DNA of 64,000 nt from Enchytraeus crypticus (lineage: Eukaryota; Annelida; Clitellata; Enchytraeida; Enchytraeidae), in contig CAJHZI010000642.1 of NCBI GenBank assembly GCA_905160935.1, forward strand, positions 161,501-225,500. The letters run 5' to 3'. A program made the translations under genes and the position numbers. Below the pieces are notes generated by a model. That model worked only from the letters and a program-made list of their open reading frames with translations, did not search any database and had not been told where the DNA came from. Shown piece after piece: positions 34,306 to 48,704 of this stretch (position 1 is the first letter of the stretch; every line of letters starts with the position of its first letter).

Positions 34306-35154
34306 TTACAGTGCTTATAATTATTTTACAAGGGATAACTATAATCTGCTAATATCAATGCTTTATTTGTTATTTTCATTTGTATTTTAATTTTTGCCAT
34401 TCAGGATTAATGCTTGCAATTTGATTAATTTTGTAATATCTCTTTAAAAATAATTTGTTGTCTTTACCGTTTTTGTTTTTTCTCCAATATATTTTTGTCT
34501 GTAATACAATTCCCTGGATTGTTTGGATATATTTGCTTTCTTTTATCTACAATATTACTCTGTGAACGCTTGCTTACTAGTACTAAAGCTTTAGCGGTTG
34601 AATAATTGTTATTAGATTGCTAGTCTTTTAAATGTTTTTAACAGGTGAAGGTTGTCCTGTCAGTGTTGTTAAATTTGACATTATGTTTTTCTGATTACAT
34701 GACATCTATCAATCAATAACAAGGATGATATTATCATCCGGTTAGAAATTGAAAGCTTTATTATTATTTTACATGATTTATTGACATTTTTTCATTCCAG
34801 AGACTACTTATGTATAAAGGCCGTGTCTATTATGGACTCTTCAGTATGACGTGACTTAATATTGACTGATTGAATCAGTATCGTGTTCTACCTGTCATAT
34901 ATCATACATGTCTATCTGTGACTGGTCACAGACTGATTGAATCTGTAGGGCCTGCAGTGTTGCGCGTTATAGACTGATTCTGTCAGTTTAACATGACTGG
35001 TACAGATCACAGTTGTATTGCCTTTCGTGAATACTTGTATGGTAGTGTCCATTGTAGCGGTAGGACAAAGTGAAAATTAATTTCGTCAAATAATTCATGC
35101 CTGCTGCTCTACAACATTAGCAGCTTTTGGAACGACGAATCATAGCTCAGTAGG

Positions 35155-35430
35155 TGGTGGTGGTGGTGGTGATGGCGAAGTGAAGGAAGAGTTAGGTGAT
35201 GGTGGCGAAGTGAAGGAAGGGTTAGGTGGTGGTGATGTCAGAGTGAAGGAAAGGTTAGGTGGTGGTGATGTCAGAGTGAAGGGTGGGTTAGGTGGTGGTG
35301 ATGTCAGAGTGAAGGGTGGGTTAGGTGGTGGTGATGTCAGAGTAAGGGGAGGGTTACGTCGTGGTGATGTCAGAGTGAAGGGAGGGTTACGTCGTGGTGA
35401 TGTCAGAGTGAAGGGAGAAAGAGAGAGAGA
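35155..35430. repeat. G-rich 33-bp minisatellite
   Basis: About eight copies of ggttaggtggtggtgatgtc plus agagtgaaggga. It gives a 93-residue apparent ORF of 11-residue repeats, with no other coding support. G-rich character continues to about 35750. Confidence 0.9.
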
Positions 35431-36159
35431 TGAGGAGACAGTAAGGGGAAGGTTAGATTGAAAGGAGTAAGGGACGGTTGTAGTTGGAAGTAAGGAGAGG
35501 GTTAGGTGTTGGCTTTGTAGGAGTAAGGGGAGGTTAGGTGTGGAGTGAGTCGTCAGTTAGGTGGTGACGAGAGGAGGCAGTGAGTGAAGGGCGATAGGTA
35601 GGAGTGAGGGAACGGTTAGGTAATGAGGACAGCTAAGTAGTGATAAGTGGAGGGAATGAGTGGGGTGATTGGACAGTTAGATGGTGATGAGAGGAGGGAG
35701 TGGTGTTGAGAGAGGTGGTATAGTGAGAAGAGGGAGTGAGGAATGGTTAGCTGCACTACCTAGTACCCTCACTAAACTGACAACACTTATACCTAGGTTG
35801 AACTATTATGCACATTAACTATTGTCTCATTTCTACTTTGACTATGTATTAATTGCTTTTAGTGTTATTATCAGAATTATTTGAGATTATTTTGTTATCC
35901 GATTAATTCCTTGCTTGAAATCTAACAATAAACATCGTGTAGGACCTATAGCTGTCGATCATCTTATGATTTGTATTAATGAACAGATTCAGCAATCTGT
36001 GGTGTAGAGCAGCATTATAACAACACTTCAGTGGTTCATTCATTATCTCATTACCACAGTCTTGATCGCCTGATAACAAGAAAGTTCACGTCGTCGGTAT
36101 GTAAGATAGGCCTAAGTATTAAATGAAGCCAGATACAACACAGATACATAAAAGTAAAC

Positions 36160-36388
36160 ACGCATTATAGTGAAATGATCAACTACGTTTATATGCATCC
36201 CTTTAATACCGCATGTTTAAACCGTTGGGCAATTTAGACCATTTTCCGTATAACCAGTCCAGTGAATGTCCGAGAATTTACTCTAAAATCAGCGCGGCTG
36301 GGATTCGAACCCACGAGGGTTCAATTCACCACAGGATCTGTCGTTTAAAACTTCATGACGTTACCCCTACGCTATTAAGACATTCATA
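36160..36388 (-). mobile_element. tRNA-derived SINE, family B
   Basis: Inverse of the 7.8-kb copy: the complement shows the B-box (GGGTTCGAATCCCAG) and the GACATTCACTGGACTGG body. Confidence 0.8.
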
Positions 36389-36439
36389 TATATATTAACA
36401 TATATTAAATATAAGAGCATATACTTCAAATAGTGCAGC

Positions 36440-36665
36440 CATGCTATATCCTGGATACTGAAGAATCGTCCGACCGTTAACTGCATGTGTCGTAAGAGGT
36501 AACAATGCAATAAATGAGGAAGGCAATGGGAACCACCTCTGAAGCCATATTTTTCTAAACGATAGGCTACATATGATGTGGATGAGGCATAGTCTTATAT
36601 GAAGGGATTACTAACGTATTGATCTATGAAGCAGACTCTGAGTATGAATATATACCTAGAGCCCT
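36440..36665 (+). mobile_element. interspersed repeat family D
   Basis: TGTCGTAAGAGGTAACAATG, GAGGAAGGCAATGGGAACC, ACGATAGGCTACATATGATG and CGAAGGGATTA-like block. Confidence 0.65.
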
Positions 36666-36959
36666 ACATAAAATAAAGACGCTAATCAAAGGCCTGCAGA
36701 ATATAGATAACTATACGATAGTAACACGGCTAAATAAAGACCAAGAACATCAGAAAGAAATAATCCAGATCATACTGACTATAATCTTGCTTCTTTTATC
36801 TGAAATTCTGAACACAGTAGGCCCTAAAGATGATTTCATTAAATTACATAGAGTAGCTATTAAAACAGATATTATACCAATGAGCGGCACAATCAATGGT
36901 CAATGGCTCAAATTGTATATTTACAGAGATAAATGAGCCATATCACGTGTACCATATGT

Positions 36960-37440
36960 CATACCATATGTCATGACCCACGTCAGGCTGGGTTAATTCA
37001 CCCTTCAGTTGAAGGGCCCCAGAGACATGTCATGTCGTGATCATCCTGGGGCTGGTTCCAGTCAAAGATTTCTCTATGATGTTCCTCTACAAAACTCTAT
37101 TCTTTGCCATTTCCTCGATGTTCATTCTTTTTCTTCCTTCTGTTCTTCCATACATGCTAACTCCAGCAGCCTTCAGGTCTTCTTCGAGGCAGTCCTTTCA
37201 TCTTCTTTTAAGTCTTCCTGCTGTTCTCTTGCTGTCTGCTTTATAGTTCAATATCTTTCGATGGTTTCTGTTATCTTCCATGCGTATAATATGACCAGCC
37301 CACTTCATTCTTCTTTTCTTGATTATTTCACTGACCATTAGTTGATTTGTTCTTATCCTAAAGAGACCAGTCAAGATGGCTCTATTCAAAAGTTTACGTT
37401 TTGGGATTGATTTACGTATTAACAGTGGGATAAGTAATCT
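36960..37440 (-). pseudogene. LINE RT C-terminal fragment, minus strand
   Basis: Minus-strand frame SEIIKKRRMKWAGHIIRMED ... RTAGRLKRRLKDSKEDCLEE matches the post-RT 'W.GHi.R' region of non-LTR elements. Broken downstream. Confidence 0.7.
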
Positions 37441-38439
37441 CTAAGTAAAACCGTTCCAACAGGACTAGGATGTAGTCGACAAATATGTAACGTTCAAGAA
37501 AAATTAATCGTACTGTCAAACATTATTTAATAGTAAGCATTCGCTAGGTGTGATATCTTAAAATACGAAATTAATCATAATACTGATCAATAAAATACAC
37601 TGATACGCTGCTTAGAAAAATAAATGATAAACTCGTTTTTCTTTAATAAACTCGTTGTACTTTAATAAGGACAAAATAATAAATACTGCGAAATAAGACA
37701 TATTAACATTGCGAATTTGTTAGCATTCGCTGATTTTTATAATTTCACATAATAATGAGATTATAGAGTTTGCAAAATTTCATTATTCTGTACAACCAGC
37801 CTTTTTCAATCAGCAAATCTTATTAAATTTTCCATAGATAAATAAGTCTATTGAACGGGTAATGAGAATAAATATAATTAACCTCTATCAACATTTCTGG
37901 CCATTATTTTCGCACAAAATCACAAAAGGAAAGTAAATCAAAGCAAAAGTATGTGCATAAAAGTACATAAAACAAACATTCATCGATAAGCTATAGTGTA
38001 GGCCTAATTAGCAGAACAAAATGTAAAGAATGCACTATAACGAAACTGATGAAATTAGCCAAACTACGTTCACCATAGCACTGAGGAGAAACTGGTGCAA
38101 TTAACTACACCACATGTTAATTATATAGACACAAGATTTTGAAATTGATTAAAAAAGACCTATTCAGACATTTGATGGATACTCAAACATCTTATTTAAA
38201 AATACTATGCATTATTGACATAGCCAGTAACATTGCTATTATTTTAAACATATTTCTGCAAGTAGAATCTCTCTATGTTCTCTACATTTGCATAATATCT
38301 AATTAACTACAAGCAATTTTGTCAACAATACTATTTATAATTTCTACCGAATGTGTATAATTAAATTCTAATTATTAGCTAATTTTTCCAACCATTCAGC
38401 ATGATTGTTCGGTGCATTTCTGCTAAGGAACTTCTAGCA

Positions 38440-39526
38440 TCAGTTCACATATCTCGGTGATTGTACCCCACCTCTAGGTGAGACTGATTGACAGTCTTGA
38501 TCATCATCAGAGGAGTACCTCGCAGAATGAATACCAAAGTCTCTTCTATCTGATAAATCTCCGCCCTCTGTCGAGCTGTCAGATCTATTTGAGGCTGCTT
38601 GGTTAACAAATGGGCGTACGCTACTGATAACAGAGCCTTGTTCATCGGATCGGTCAAGTTCGGGGCCTAATCGAGTCGATATCATCGTAGATGTAGTGGG
38701 TAAGGATTGATCTCCAGTTTTATTGATCCCTACTACATCAAAATTGTTTCTTACTGTTGATTTTGGCAGCAGCTGAGGGTCACCTCCTAGAGGGGATATT
38801 AGGCTAGAATCTGTAACAGGACTAACTGAAGTAAAGCTCGATAATACCGCTTTACTAGAATTACTGCTGGCGTTCTGCCAGCTATTTTGTGCAATACCAG
38901 TCGAAGCTGTTACCACTGTTACTGCATAATTTCCTCCATAATAATTTAAAGTTGCTGCAGCTGTAGAAGTTACACCTGCAGTGTTACCACTTCCATACAG
39001 AATTCCCCCACCACTGGTAGTAGGACGACAATCACCACTGGCATCAAAATTACTCTGCATTTTTGTACTGATGACAGCGTTATCACTTTTTGAAAGTTTA
39101 CTGGAACTCACAACAGTGGTACCATCTCCAGCTGCTCTAAAACTACTGGTACTATTGATGGTAGTAGTGGTAGAGTATATTGTCGATAGAGATACTGGTA
39201 GAGATGATGCAGCAGATGATGATGATGATACTGGAGTGGTTAAGGATATTGAAGCAGATAGTGATGCAGTAGTTGACACAACAGGATTGTTAACTGTCCG
39301 TGCAGAAGATTTTGATTGTAAATCACGGGAGGGTTGATTGAATGAAGACAATTTTGAATGACCATGTTGACCACTTGAAGAATGAATCAAAGCAACTGAT
39401 TGGCTAGGCTTAGTGCTTGAAGAATATACCGTAGATGCTGATTGGTCCAGCGGTGAACTTGACTTCTGAATTGCAGAACCTGGTTGGTTGGGATGATTTG
39501 AGGAAACTGATTCACCAATGACAGTG
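38440..39526 (-). CDS. TSGA10: TSGA10-like exon m19: long Ser/Thr-rich tail
   Basis: Acceptor ttgttacag, 1087 nt open to TGA (38440-38442), 362 residues very rich in Ser and Thr. The entry phase (1 nt completing AG+C) fits exon m18 exactly, which is the reason for joining it despite a 6-kb intron. It ends with the acidic stretch SSDDDQDCQ and two SPR motifs. I recall no equivalent in vertebrate TSGA10. It could instead belong to an unrelated gene whose other exons I missed. Confidence 0.75.
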
Positions 39527-42500
39527 CTGTAACAAGAAATTAACAGACCGATGTATATTTTCATGCTTCTTTTTTCGAATGATTCTTTTATAATTACGTT
39601 CAGCAGATCTACTGAATTTAAACTGCAGAAATATATTTAAGTTTTATACAACTAACTGATTGACTAAAAGACATATAAAGAAATAGCCAGCATTCATTTG
39701 CCAGATTCCTAAAGTCATGTTGAAGAAGGCAACAAAAGCCTAAAGGAGTAATCTCTATTCTCTACGAAATACTAAAAAAGAGAGCCGAAAATTATTTAAT
39801 ATTAGTCAGCTCAGTAACATTCAAAGAAGAAGAAAACATTCATTGCACCTAAAGCATCACAAAGATTATAAATCCAGACAGAGAAAACGATACTACATAC
39901 ATAACTACGTTAGTAGTAGGCCTACGTTATATTAAATACATGCAATAGAACGAAAGAAATAAGTTATTACGAAGTGATCCCAGATAAATGATTATTTATA
40001 CATTTTATTCTTAATAGTTATTAACAACAAAATCTCGCAAGTAAATTATATCGACAACTAGAACTATAAAGTAAAACATTTACACACCAATCAATAAATT
40101 CAAGAATTAGAGCCTAATTAATTTGCTTAGGGCATAGATGTTCCCCTAAAGAGCTCTGACTGACATAACTTACAAGATAGTAATATATATATACAAAAAT
40201 TAAACGATAATAATATATTAATTACTATTAGGGTTAAAGAAAAAAAACAACCAACAGAAGTTCAACATGCTAGATAATTATTTAATTCATTATTAGTATT
40301 TAAGTAGAAACACTAATGTGGCCAGCATTATAGGTTTGAATAAAGCAAACAGCAGACCAAAGTATACAACAATTCCAAATATCGAATTTTGTATCCTAAC
40401 CCATTCGGCGTCGCTATAAAGCTAGATATCAAGTTAGGTAAAATGACCTAACGACAACTAAAGAGCTACCTGCCCAAATAAACTATATCTCGTGGATTAC
40501 GCTACAACGGCAATGTTTACAATAACAGTAGGTCTACAGAATTAAATTATCATTCGTTACAGACTACAACGAGCATGCTGAAATTTCATTATCACATTTA
40601 AACATGCAAAATAAAGACTCAAATTCTGTACAATAAACACAATTCGCATATGCAGTGGACCCCTATATACATGTACATGTAGACCGAAATAGTTATCGTA
40701 ACACTTAACCAATTAACTGTATGATATTTTAAATTAATTCATCTTATAAAAGCGATCCTTTTTTTCATTTTAAGCGTAATACGCCTTATCATTCTAATAA
40801 CATTACAATAATATACAATTATTAAGTCTACACCAAATGTTCATGTATATTTTAAATAATTTTACTCGGATAAGGGTAAAATTAAGGCTGAAAAGCTTAA
40901 GCCGTTGCTAGTGATACGGGACGAGCACTAAATTTGAACCCTTCACAAACTGATCCACAGTTGCAGGTTAGTCGGAAAACTAACTTACAAGTCACATGCT
41001 CAGCCCAATGAGATTGTCTATTGCAATTAATAATTTTTTTGATTTTCATGAATCAGTCAATAATTGTTTTCGTTCATTAACTCTAACAATTCAAACCAGA
41101 TCGTAAACATATCTAAACACTAGTAAACAGTTAGTAAAATATATACTGTTCTTTCTGTGATATTCCATGTAATGGCGACTTTATGTTCATAATCCTAGTT
41201 TCTGTTTCCTTTCAGGTGCCATTAATAGAAAGCACTCATTAGCAAGTAGATCATTCCACAAAGGCCTCCACAGCTCTTTAGAGTTTGCGTGTACATAAAC
41301 CCTTTCGAAAAGAAACAAGTAGGCATCAAAGAACATTTCTTAGTTTCATTCAGTTCCAGTAATGTCGCCTCACGGACAAGCATTGTTCTGCAGTGGCTAA
41401 ACACTAACTTCATTAAGTGTATATCAAAAATGGAAATTAAATGTATCATAGTAGTTAATTTTTATTAATAAATATCTTAATGATTTAATAACATCTTAAC
41501 AAAGAAACTATATCCTGACAGGCGAAAAGCAAACGCTATACGAAAGATTGCTAAGAACAATATGAAACCACAAATATTTCAAAACAAGTTATCAATGAAT
41601 GAGTCAACAATTTCCCAACAACCATAATCCGATCAAGGTAGCTAATAATTATAACCAAAATAATAAATAAGCGTCAGCTATAACCATAGACCAGAAAACT
41701 TGTAAAACATGCAGTAGTTGCATCCATAACCGATCAAACTAGTAAACTATGTAGTAGTTATAACCATAACCCATCAAACTAGTAAACCATGCAGTAGTTA
41801 TAACCATAACCCATCAAACTATTAAACCATGAAGTAGTTATAACCATAACACATAGATTAGTAAACCATGAAGTAGTTCTAACAATAACCCATTAAACTA
41901 GTAAACCATGCAATAGCAGTAACCATCCAACCGTTTTTCTCCAGCTATGCAATGCGAAGCCCGTGGCAAATCTCTTGCAGGGTATTCCCCACCAGGAAAA
42001 TTCTTGAACTGGTTTTCTCGCTCTAGGAGACGGAAGGTTCTAGCAGCCGAAGATGGTATGACGTCATCATGTATAGATCTAACCTGACTGAGTTAGCAAT
42101 AGCGGATGAAAGAAAAGTTTCAAAGATAATAGCTTCATTGCGTAAAATGCTGTAGTCTGTTTACTCACGTACACAGTTGTAAAATATTAAAATTAAATAT
42201 CTGCGTTTTTCGTAACAGAACATTCAATGTTTATTGTATTGCATTGCCTCTCTCTATTCCTCTCCCTCTCTATTCCTCTCTTTCTTTCTCTCTCTCTCTC
42301 TCACTCTCTCTCTCTCTCTCTCTCTCTGTGTTCTGCCAAGTGATAGGTCCAAGATAAAATGGCCTCCCAATCAACTCTGCATCAGTGCTGTCACCTCTGC
42401 TGCAGAGCTGTCACCTCTGCTACAGAGCTGTAACCTCTGCTACAGAGCTGTCACCTCTGCTACAGAGCTGTAACCTCTGCTGCAGAGCTGTCTCCTCTGC

Positions 42501-45500
42501 TGCAGAGCTGTCTCCTCCACTGCAGAGCTGTCACCACTGCTGCAGAGTTGTCAACATTGCTACAAGACTGATCTTTCAGATGCAGCATGTACAAAAGTAG
42601 TTAAGCCTGCTAAAATACTGAACTACAATCTTTCGTTTGAAAACCAGGGTTTCGTCAACAGTCCAACTATATTTCATAGAAGAAATTGTGGCAAGAGAGC
42701 CAAGAATGACAATGATGATCAAAGCGAGGAGGCTGTTTATTTCAGCGATGATCTAATGCATTTCAGAGCTACCAGCGCCATACGCTGCAGCGACACATTC
42801 GATAATACGTAAGACGCCAAAAACGTCAAAACCAAATTTAGCGTCAGTTTCCTGCTCGATAGCCACCACTACTTTCTAGTTTTGAACCAGCTAAACCGGA
42901 AGAAATACGCAATTCTATTCTTCGCTCAACCGACTCATCTTGCTGCCTTGATGTTATTCCTACACGATGACTGAAATCCTGTATTGATGTTTTAGTTGCT
43001 CCTATTACATACTCCATCAACCTCTCATTCTCAGAAGGTATCTTCCATTCCTCCTTCAAACAAGCATTTATATCTCCTTTGCTAAAAAAAACCTTCTCTA
43101 CCAAAAGATGATCTTTCCAGTTACCGTCCTATTTCCAATCTTAACTTCATCTCTAAACTTCTTGAAAAGATAATTTATACCCGTTTATGCACTCATCTTG
43201 ATTCTTTCCCTTCTCTCTCTCATTATCAATCTGCCTATAGAAAACTCCATTCTACTGAAACCGCTCTTCGTCGTATACATAATGATCTTAGCTTGGCCAT
43301 GAGTAGCAAACAGGTTTCTGCCTTGGTTCTTCTAGATCTCTCTGCTGCCTTCGATACAATTGACCATGGCATTCTAATAAATAGGCTTAAATCGTGTTTT
43401 GGCATTTCTGATTCTGCTTTTTCCCTTCTCACATGTCTCATGTCTCATGTCTCACACAATCGGTTGTTATTGGTCAAAATCCCTTTCTGATCTACCCCTC
43501 CTACGCGGTGTTCCTCAAGGTTCAGTGTTAGGTCCATTACTCTTCTCTTTATATATCACTCCTCTTAGCTACTTGCTTGCTCAGTCTTCCATAAATTTTC
43601 ATTTCTATGCAGACGACACTCAACTGTATATTTCTTTTCTAATCATGATTCCGATCAGAAACTGGCCCATCTCTCATCCATTCTAGACAAGGTTTATTCC
43701 TGGTTTTGTGCTAACCGTCTTGCTGTTAATCCCTCCAAAACTAAATACCTTTTAATTGGCACTCCTTTGCAAAGAAATAAAATTACTAAGAATTCTGTTA
43801 ATTTTCAGAATCTTGCTCTTTCACCTTCGCGATCAGCCAAAAACCTTGGAGTCATATTTGATGAAAACCTTGACTTTAAATCCCGTATCTCTTCTGTTTG
43901 TCGCCCTTCTTTCTTTCAGATTCGTCAGATTAGGCAAATACGTCCATCCCTTACTAGAAATTCAGCCACTATCCTTGCTAATTCTATAGTTCATTCAAAG
44001 CTCGACTACTGTAATTCATTATTACATGGGTTGCCTACTTCTTCTCTCAATCGTTTGCAGCACGTCTAAAATTCTCTTGCACGTGTTGTTTGCAAGTCCT
44101 CTCGACTTCAATTTCGCTCTCTTTCTCTACTTCGCAGTCTTCACTGGCTCCCTGTTAATCAACGCATAAAATATAAAATAGCTCTATTAACTTTCAAAAC
44201 TCTGCGATTTGGCAAGCCTTCTTACTTATCTGAAATTCGTCTTCCCTATCGTCCCTCACGTGCACTTCGCTCCACCGATGCTAATCTTCTCTCAGTTCCA
44301 AATATTCTCACGTCATTGGGCAGACGTTCATTTTCTTACGCAGCACCCACAATCTGGAACTCTTTACCTGCTAATCTTCGCTCTTGTTATTCTCTTTCAA
44401 CATTCTCTAGCAAGCTTAAAACTTACCTTTTCCCACCATAGACATAATCATTCTACCTTGACCATTTTTTGATCACCGGACTGGCTTTCGTTTAGGACCT
44501 TACTTCTCCTCAGCACATTTCTTTCGCAGATTGGTCTGGGTGAATTGATCTGTAGTGATGTGTGCTGTTGGGACGTCCCTGACATCATCCCTGGATGAGG
44601 AAACGGACGTTAAACCTTTATTATTATTATTATTATTATTATTATAGCAAGTCAGTGACTGGATTGTACCTGAAACACTGGATTTTAACCCTGAACCTGC
44701 TGATTTCGCTGTCAAATAGCTTACCAAAAAACTACTGGCTTAGCCCAAACAACAATGTAATTCCATACTACAGGAAATTTTATCAACGAATAAAGTTAGC
44801 TTATCCGTAGACCAAATACTCCAAAGGCTAAAGGTATAATAATTAGATGAAAAATCAATTCAAAGATCTTTAGGTAACAGTCAAGGGAAAATTAATAGGC
44901 TATAAATTGTTTCATTAATTACTTTCTACATCAGATTAAAATTAAAAGAATCGTTCAATTGATCATTAACTCAATCACATAACCAGTTCATTAATCGGGA
45001 TAATCAGAACATAATACCATATAATTAGCAAAATAACCAACACAACTTCAGGAATTACACTACAGCTGTTATATTCACAAAACTGACTATTTTAACATAA
45101 AACCATAAAACGATGCTCATCTAGTATATTTATTGTCATACACTTTCGATTAACAATTCAGACATGTGATTTTGATAGAAAATTAGTACAGATGCAAAAA
45201 CTACAAAAAGCCGTGATGACTTTTACGAGAGAAAATTAGTATTTGGACTGCAATTTAGTCAAAATAAACAATAATTCATTCAAATTTATAAATTAGTCAA
45301 AATATACAACAATCGTTAGAATTTACAATTTAGACAAAAATACATCAATCAATTCGGATTTATATAATCATTCATAAATCCCTTTCCTGTCTTGCATTCA
45401 AGATAGCCTGACAGATTTGGAGCTTCACATTAATACTATTATTTATTATTAGCGGTACTATCAGTTTACTTATTATTCGCGGTACTATCAGTGGCATATT

Positions 45501-48500
45501 TTTGGAAGTAATAATTATATTTAAGCAAATACTAACCTATTGGGACTAATCTGACCAAGCCTGGTTCCTTCACCAGGCAGCGATAGTCCATTTCTTTTTA
45601 ATTCTTGAATTGCCCTCTCTCTATATGAATTAATCAAACACACAATTGATTAATCCCAGTAAGAATTCAAATAATTCTTACTGGGATTAATCCCTATAAA
45701 TAGGCATCGCAGAAAATTACATTAAAATATGTAACAACTCATCTCAATTTTAAAACAAGTTTTAAATAGTTTTACAGTAAAGTGGACAGTTTACACCATA
45801 TTTTTACGAAACTTTTCTGCCATATAAAAAGTTTATCAACTCAGGTTAAATGCTAAGAATTTAACTTCCCCTAACTCTATATTGAGACAATAAAATAACA
45901 AAACGAATATAAATTGAATAAGAGGAAGCCATTAGCTTAAAGCAGAGAGTCTACAAAACTCAAGTTATATATTAAGAAAAATCATATTTATAAACTGATC
46001 ATTAAAAGTTTCTCTCCATTAATGCTGAGATTCATTAACGTGACGCTTATGCAGTGAGTGCACAGATCACGTGAGTACAACACGTGCAGTGAGTGTACAG
46101 ATCACGTGAGTACAACACGTGTAGTGAGTGTACAGATCACCTGAGTACAACACGTGAAGTGAGTGCACAGATCACGTGAGTACAACACGTGCAGTGAGTG
46201 AATAAATCACGTGAGTACAACAAGACATATAGCGAGTGTGCAATTCAAGTGAGTACCACACGATGTATAAGGAGTGTGCAAATCATGTGAATACAACACG
46301 ACGTATAATGAGTATTCTGATCACGTTAATACAACACGACGAGCAATGAGTGTTCAGAAAACGCGGATCAATTGGTAATTAGCAAGAAAGCAAAGTATAA
46401 AGCAGAGCTTATCTATGGATTGATAGGAAATGTAACCTTTCAAATCTTTCACTGATCAGCTGACGTCTGGCTCTCTCCAAGTCAGACTCCAGTTCTACAG
46501 ATCTCTGTCTCAATACCGCCAGCTCTCTTGTCTGACTGTCTCTATCAATCAATCAATCATCCATAAATCAACATGTATCTATCTATAAACCAATAAATCA
46601 ATCAATTAATCTCTCAAGCAATTAATCAGACAATCAATCAGTAAATCAATCAGTAATCAATTGAAACGTAGTTAAATCATGCAACTAACCAATCAATCAA
46701 TCGATTAGTCAGTCAGACAGTAAGTTACTCACTCAGTTTATTAACTCACTCACTCAATCGCTTTTTGCTAGTTCGCTTGCTTGCTCGCTCACTCAGTCAT
46801 TGAATCTATCTATAAATCAATCATTAACTTAATTATTTATTCATCCATTTAATCAATCATTACGTAATCTCTTTCTCTCTCTCTCTCTAGTGTTCTGCCG
46901 CTAGGCTAGAGAGAGAGTTACATTCCTGCATATATAAATAATTCATGCATATACTAATACAGAAAGTTCGTTAAGTACATATATAAATAAATAAGTAAAG
47001 GATACAATAAACAAAATGCAAATTTAATCATTTATTTATAGTATTTCATTCCCTCTTAAAAGCTCTTTCTGCCTGTAGTTTCAATCATTTTTTCTAATCG
47101 CCTGTTCGGAAGGTAGTTGCATGGCTGCACTTGATTTGAATTTAATTTCTCAATAAAACTCGATTAAATTTAAATATTAAAACATTGAATAAAAATGGCA
47201 AAAGAAATTAATGACAAAAGCTTGGCAAATATAAACCAACACATTTTAGCTCATATAAACCTTTCTCCAAAAATATTTTAGAATTAAGTATTCCAGTGAT
47301 CTACCTTTGATTCGTTATTGAAAGGTTTGTTTGAGAAAAGAATTAAATTTGTATGTTAGGTTACTAAAGGCATTATAAGGTCACATTTTAGTAACAAACT
47401 GGAAGTATGCCTAGCAAGCTTAAATATGGTAAACTCTTGACAGATCTACAGATGCATCAAGTCCGTACATGGGAATGATTGGATCTAACACGCACGACAA
47501 TCTCAAAGTCAACAGCATACAGAGAACACTGACTAGTCTGTTGCATAAATTAAATATTTACCAATTCTACAATATCTAAAACGTAAATAAGAAAAGGCAT
47601 AACTCATATATAGAACAGCAAAAGCTGTAATATCCTTTAAATTAAGTTAATTTTTAATGTCACATAATAGATAGCAAAGACTTTAGAAAAAATATATTTT
47701 TAATAACGTCACAGACTTTCAATACGAGATCACATGTCACAGACAACTGCAGACAGTGCAGAGTTTGTTTGGCCACAAGCATCAGAAGGCACAGAAGTCT
47801 GACAAAGTACAGGCAGGAAGAAATAAAAGAGATCACAAAATGTACATAAAACCTTTATCCATCATTCGACAACAACAGCAACAACAACAGCAACAACAAC
47901 AGCAACAACAACAGCAGCAACAACAGCTACAGCAACAGCTACAACAACAGCAACAACAACAGCTACAACAACAGCAACAACAACAGTCTACTTACATCTT
48001 AGCGTCACTAGTTGCGAGCCTGTCTCTGAGAAGTTTAATTTCAGCGTCTCTCTCCTCTAGACTGACTTGAGCCTGCCACTCCTTAGCCCTGTTACCTACT
48101 CGCACATCACCAACACACACGTGCACATCAATAGTCAAACTTCTCTTAAATTCCTACTAGATACCTATACTTTCCGTCACATAATAAAAATATGTGACAC
48201 AGAAGGACAGAAATTAAACAAAGATTAGTTAATTTAGAAAGAACTATCAGCGAAGGACCGGTATAAATGGCTTCAAGTTATACATCCACTGAAATTGTAG
48301 AATAAATCTGAGCAGTGAGATAAAGCATTGTTTGGATGAACTTTCTTGAGATAATCAGAAGTAGAGTGCGAGAACAAACCTGTCAGTAGCCCCTCCAGAT
48401 TCTGTCTAGCAGATCTTTCAGCCGCTAACTGAGTTCTTACAACATCACATTCTCCTCTCACATCTTCTAACATACCTTCAATCTACACATGAAAACATGA

Positions 48501-48668
48501 AAAGTAAAACATCACAATCTCCTCTCACATCTTTTAACATACCTTCAATCATCTACACATGAAAACATGAAAAGTAAAACATCACATTCTCTTCTCACAT
48601 CTTCAAACATACCTTCAATCTACACATGAAAACATGAAAAGTAAAACATCACAATCTCCTCTCACATC

Positions 48669-48704
<36 letters not shown>

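Larger units (their letters stand above)
31871..38439. other. convergent intergenic region
   Basis: Between the two gene ends. Apart from family D repeats, LINE fragments, SINE B and the G-rich minisatellite listed, it is AT-rich with no supported gene. 37440-38439 is very AT-rich and probably contains the 3' UTR of the minus-strand gene; I found no clear AATAAA close to its stop. Confidence 0.6.
39527..45536. other. large last intron of the TSGA10-like gene
   Basis: About 6 kb between m18 and m19. It contains a ~42-bp minisatellite (41690-41930), a 20-bp minisatellite (42387-42560) and the antisense LINE. 39527-41680 and 44820-45536 are AT-rich without recognised content, apart from a diverged SINE-like patch near 40870-40990. 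Confidence 0.6.

Noticed and set aside
35180..35461. 93-residue Gly/Val/Arg repeat ORF
   Set aside because: An open frame is expected because the 33-bp unit is a multiple of three; no splice sites, start context or homology seen.
38981..39337. Plus-strand 118-residue ORF
   Set aside because: Shadow of the Ser/Thr-rich minus-strand exon m19.
47756..48070. Plus-strand polyglutamine ORF
   Set aside because: Antisense to exon m16 and its intron; the Gln run is the CAACAG microsatellite.
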